This document shows, piece after piece, positions 7,844-9,321 of a DNA stretch of 9,321 nt (positions are counted from its first letter, which is position 1; each line of letters starts with the position of its first letter). Under the pieces are notes generated by a model that did no database searches, was not told where the DNA came from, and worked only from the letters and a program-made list of their open reading frames with translations. The stretch is from Bacteroidales bacterium (GTDB lineage Bacteria > Bacteroidota > Bacteroidia > Bacteroidales > P3): the NCBI GenBank assembly GCA_017560705.1, contig JAFZEK010000333.1, positions 1 through 9,321 on the forward strand, in the 5' to 3' direction. The translations under genes were made by a program, and so were the position numbers.

Positions 7844-7898
7844 TTCCAAAAAAAACCACTTTCTCCCAATTCATGTTGAAAACTTCCAAAAAAAACCA
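7844..7898 (-). promoter_or_regulatory. Probable MraZ operator: five TGG boxes on one 10-bp phase
   Basis: In E. coli and Mycoplasma, MraZ binds short TGGG-type direct repeats spaced 10 bp start to start. On the minus strand here, TGGTT (7898-7894), TGGAA (7888-7884), TGGGA (7868-7864), TGGTT (7858-7854) and TGGAA (7848-7844) all begin on the same 10-bp register; only the box expected at 7878 is missing (CAACA). An ~18-bp segment (TGGTTTTTTTTGGAA plus a few T) is repeated exactly 40 bp apart at 7898 and 7858. The last box ends about 10 bp before the -7 box, so bound MraZ would cover the promoter. Box sequences are less G-rich than the E. coli ones. Confidence 0.72.
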
Positions 7899-8403
7899 TT
7901 TAATTTCTCTAACGAAAATACGAGAAAAAAGTTTCAAAAGAACATAAATATTTTATATCATACTACAAAACAAAGATTTACAAAGACACATTACAACAAC
8001 ATTACATCTGGAATTTTTTGGCAAGAAATATAATCTTGTTGATAATTTTTTCTATTTTTCTCCATTTCCACTTGGGAAAAAAAATGTCCAAAAATCATCT
8101 TTCGCCACACTACAAACCATTACTCAAACACTCCCCTACTGTCCTCAAAATATTAAACAACCATTCTCTTTATATTAAACCGCCACACTAAGCATAACCA
8201 ACTAATTTTCACCAAACAACAAACCAGTAAGCATTTTCAGCTTAAAAAATCCTATCTCCACAAAGAAAAAAACTAGAATCCTCCTCCTATTCCACATTAT
8301 TTGCATCTCCCTGCCAGCACCACAACATCCAGCAAATACCACATCTGCACCTAAAAACCCCTCAAAATAATCCACTGTACACACTGTTTATTCGGCATTA
8401 TTT
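7899..8403. other. Non-coding spacer, C-rich and G-poor on the plus strand
   Basis: I find no credible gene, RNA or terminator here. A 60-codon minus-strand frame at 8202-8384 is open but has no homology I recognise, no ribosome-binding site and the composition expected from reading a G-rich strand. The stretch 8101-8400 has a strong strand asymmetry: by hand count about 96 C against 18 G. Short T/A runs near 8010-8090 look superficially like the T-tract boxes near mraZ, but lack phased TGG boxes. Confidence 0.6.
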
Positions 8404-8566
8404 TTAAGCAACTTCTAAAAATACTTCACTGCAGTAAATAGCCGAATTCTTTTAAAATCTTTTGCGTACTTTTCGTTTTTTTCTTGAAATATTCCTATCT
8501 CTTTTATAGTCCCATACCCCTTCATATTCAATCAAAAGAAAACAGAAATTATCTCAAGAACATTAC
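8404..8566 (-). mobile_element. Truncated copy of a hairpin (MITE-like) element
   Basis: The left end reads TTAAGCAACTTCTAAAAAT (8404-8422), the same terminus as both ends of the neighbouring element. Inside, 8459-8486 matches the reverse complement of 8688-8715 at 25 of 28 positions. The stretch around 8530-8564 (AATCAAAAG, CTCAAGAA) matches the reverse complement of 8600-8644. It is therefore a diverged, inverted relative of the 8567-8774 element. Its right terminus is missing: homology stops about where the next copy's end begins, suggesting truncation or that the neighbour inserted into it. No transposase gene is visible. Confidence 0.65.
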
Positions 8567-8774
8567 ATTTAAGACAACTTCTAAAAATTGCTTTGCAAGT
8601 GGTTTACGGAATTTTCTTGAGAAGATTTCTACTTTCTTTTGATTAAGCATAGCGGGCTATACGATTGAAAAAGAAATAGAAAGATTACAAGAAAAAAACG
8701 TAAACCACGCAAAAGTTCTTTTATTTCATAATAACATTTCTTAGAACGTGGAATTTTTAGAAGTTGCCTTAAAT
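8567..8774 (+). mobile_element. MITE-like element with 23-bp terminal inverted repeats
   Basis: The ends at 8567-8589 and 8752-8774 are inverted copies of each other over 23 bp with a single mismatch (core GRCAACTTCTAAAAATT, flanked by ATTTAA). Inside, GTGGTTTACG (8599-8608) pairs with CGTAAACCAC (8699-8708). The centre holds ATAGCGGGCTAT (8649-8660), so the whole ~208 bp can fold as an imperfect hairpin. TTAA borders both ends and could be a target duplication, but since it is palindromic it may equally be part of the repeat. No full transposase is present, so mobility would depend on one elsewhere. I do not recognise the parent insertion sequence. Confidence 0.75.
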
Positions 8775-8952
8775 CAATAAAGAGCAACGACCAACATTAG
8801 CCATTTCAAACAATGACAACATCTACAAAATAAGCATTCCACAGCACAAGTGCAACACATTTTTTAGACAAAGCTTTTATATTTCCACCCAGCAGGAAAA
8901 TGTTAAACAAAATCGACAACCGTTAAATCCACCTTTCAAACCCTACACCTCA

Positions 8953-9062
8953 ATCACGAAAACAGCATACTTTCATCACGCAAACATAAGATTTACATCA
9001 CGAGAACGCCACACTTAGATCACGAGGAAACCTGGGTTACATCACGTAGAAATGATACTTCC
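8953..9062. repeat. Five 22-bp degenerate tandem repeats beginning ATCACG
   Basis: ATCACG occurs at 8953, 8975, 8997, 9019 and 9041, exactly 22 bp apart. Within each unit the pattern ATCACG-N3-A-N8-TT-N2 is invariant, and position 22 is C in four of five. The other positions vary, leaning to A-rich after ATCACG. The next 22 bp (9063-9084) begins GCCACC and shares A10 and TT19-20, and its ACCTAGGTT resembles ACCTGGGTT in unit four, so it looks like a decayed sixth unit. Too short and too variable for a CRISPR. The role is unknown; the 22-bp period is about two helical turns. Confidence 0.8.
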
Positions 9063-9321
9063 GCCACCTTAAGACCTAGGTTTGATCCCAAAAGCCACTT
9101 ATCTCAAATTTTGAAAGAAAATACACAGCTTAATTATCAAACATTTACCCCAACAACTCTTTCAGACTGCAATATACGCAGACAAGTAAATAAAAATGGA
9201 AAAATATACCATTCTCCAAGTTAAATCCAGCACTGTTAACATATCGAAGATTTAGCATTTCTATTAACAAGAAAAGTAAAACAAATCACGAGAATAGAAT
9301 CCACAAAAAAAAAAAATCATA

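Noticed and set aside
8202..8384. 60-codon minus-strand frame upstream of mraZ
   Set aside because: No recognisable similarity, no ribosome-binding site, and a peptide rich in Cys/Gly/Phe as expected from reading the G-rich strand of a skewed non-coding region.
8599..8708. Intrinsic terminator at the long hairpin
   Set aside because: The stem is long, imperfect and embedded between matching terminal inverted repeats, without a compact GC stem and T-run. A mobile element explains it better.
8567..8774. Structured small RNA gene
   Set aside because: The hairpin potential is explained by the inverted-repeat element, and there is no promoter-like box next to it that I can support.
8953..9062. 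CRISPR array
   Set aside because: The conserved part is only about 6 bp in a 22-bp unit; CRISPR repeats are ~24-40 bp, nearly identical and separated by spacers. No cas genes are present.

Overview
The window is a segment of a dcw (division and cell wall) cluster from an AT-rich member of the Bacteroidota, most likely Bacteroidales. All eight genes lie on the minus strand and read right to left: mraZ, rsmH, an ftsL-like gene, ftsI, murE, mraY, a truncated murD-like gene, and the start of ftsW. The lineage call rests on four things seen in the sequence. There is no murF between murE and mraY. The transpeptidase is long and ends in a PASTA-like domain. MraY has a long extra loop. The promoter has a Bacteroides-type -7 box (TACCTTTA), and most starts lack a strong Shine-Dalgarno sequence.

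The genes are tightly packed and look like one operon: a 16-nt gap mraZ-rsmH, a 4-nt ATGA overlap rsmH-ftsL, direct abutment ftsL-ftsI, a 14-nt overlap ftsI-murE, and gaps of 15, 22 and 29 nt further on. MraZ probably autoregulates the operon through TGG boxes in front of it. RsmH methylates 16S rRNA. FtsL, FtsI and FtsW belong to the septal peptidoglycan machine. MurE adds meso-diaminopimelate to the precursor, and MraY makes lipid I.

The standout is 427..966. At the position where murD normally sits between mraY and ftsW, there is an intact 179-codon frame that resembles only the last ~40% of MurD. The N-terminal UDP-binding domain and nearly all of the ATP-binding domain are missing. The residues expected to hold D-glutamate (SKATN, the DKG-type lysine, and the Ser-Phe region near the C terminus) are replaced or deleted. 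It cannot be a conventional MurD ligase, so D-Glu addition must be encoded elsewhere or achieved differently.

Upstream of mraZ, 7803..9321 is about 1.5 kb without a convincing gene. It holds, in order: the mraZ promoter and a ~55-bp array of five TGG boxes all on one 10-bp phase (7826..7898); a C-rich, G-poor stretch with nothing recognisable (7899..8403); two related hairpin-forming elements with near-identical ends, one complete (8567..8774) and one apparently truncated (8404..8566); a short featureless piece (8775..8952); an array of 22-bp degenerate tandem repeats beginning ATCACG (8953..9062, with decayed traces further right); and AT-rich sequence with nothing recognised to the window end.
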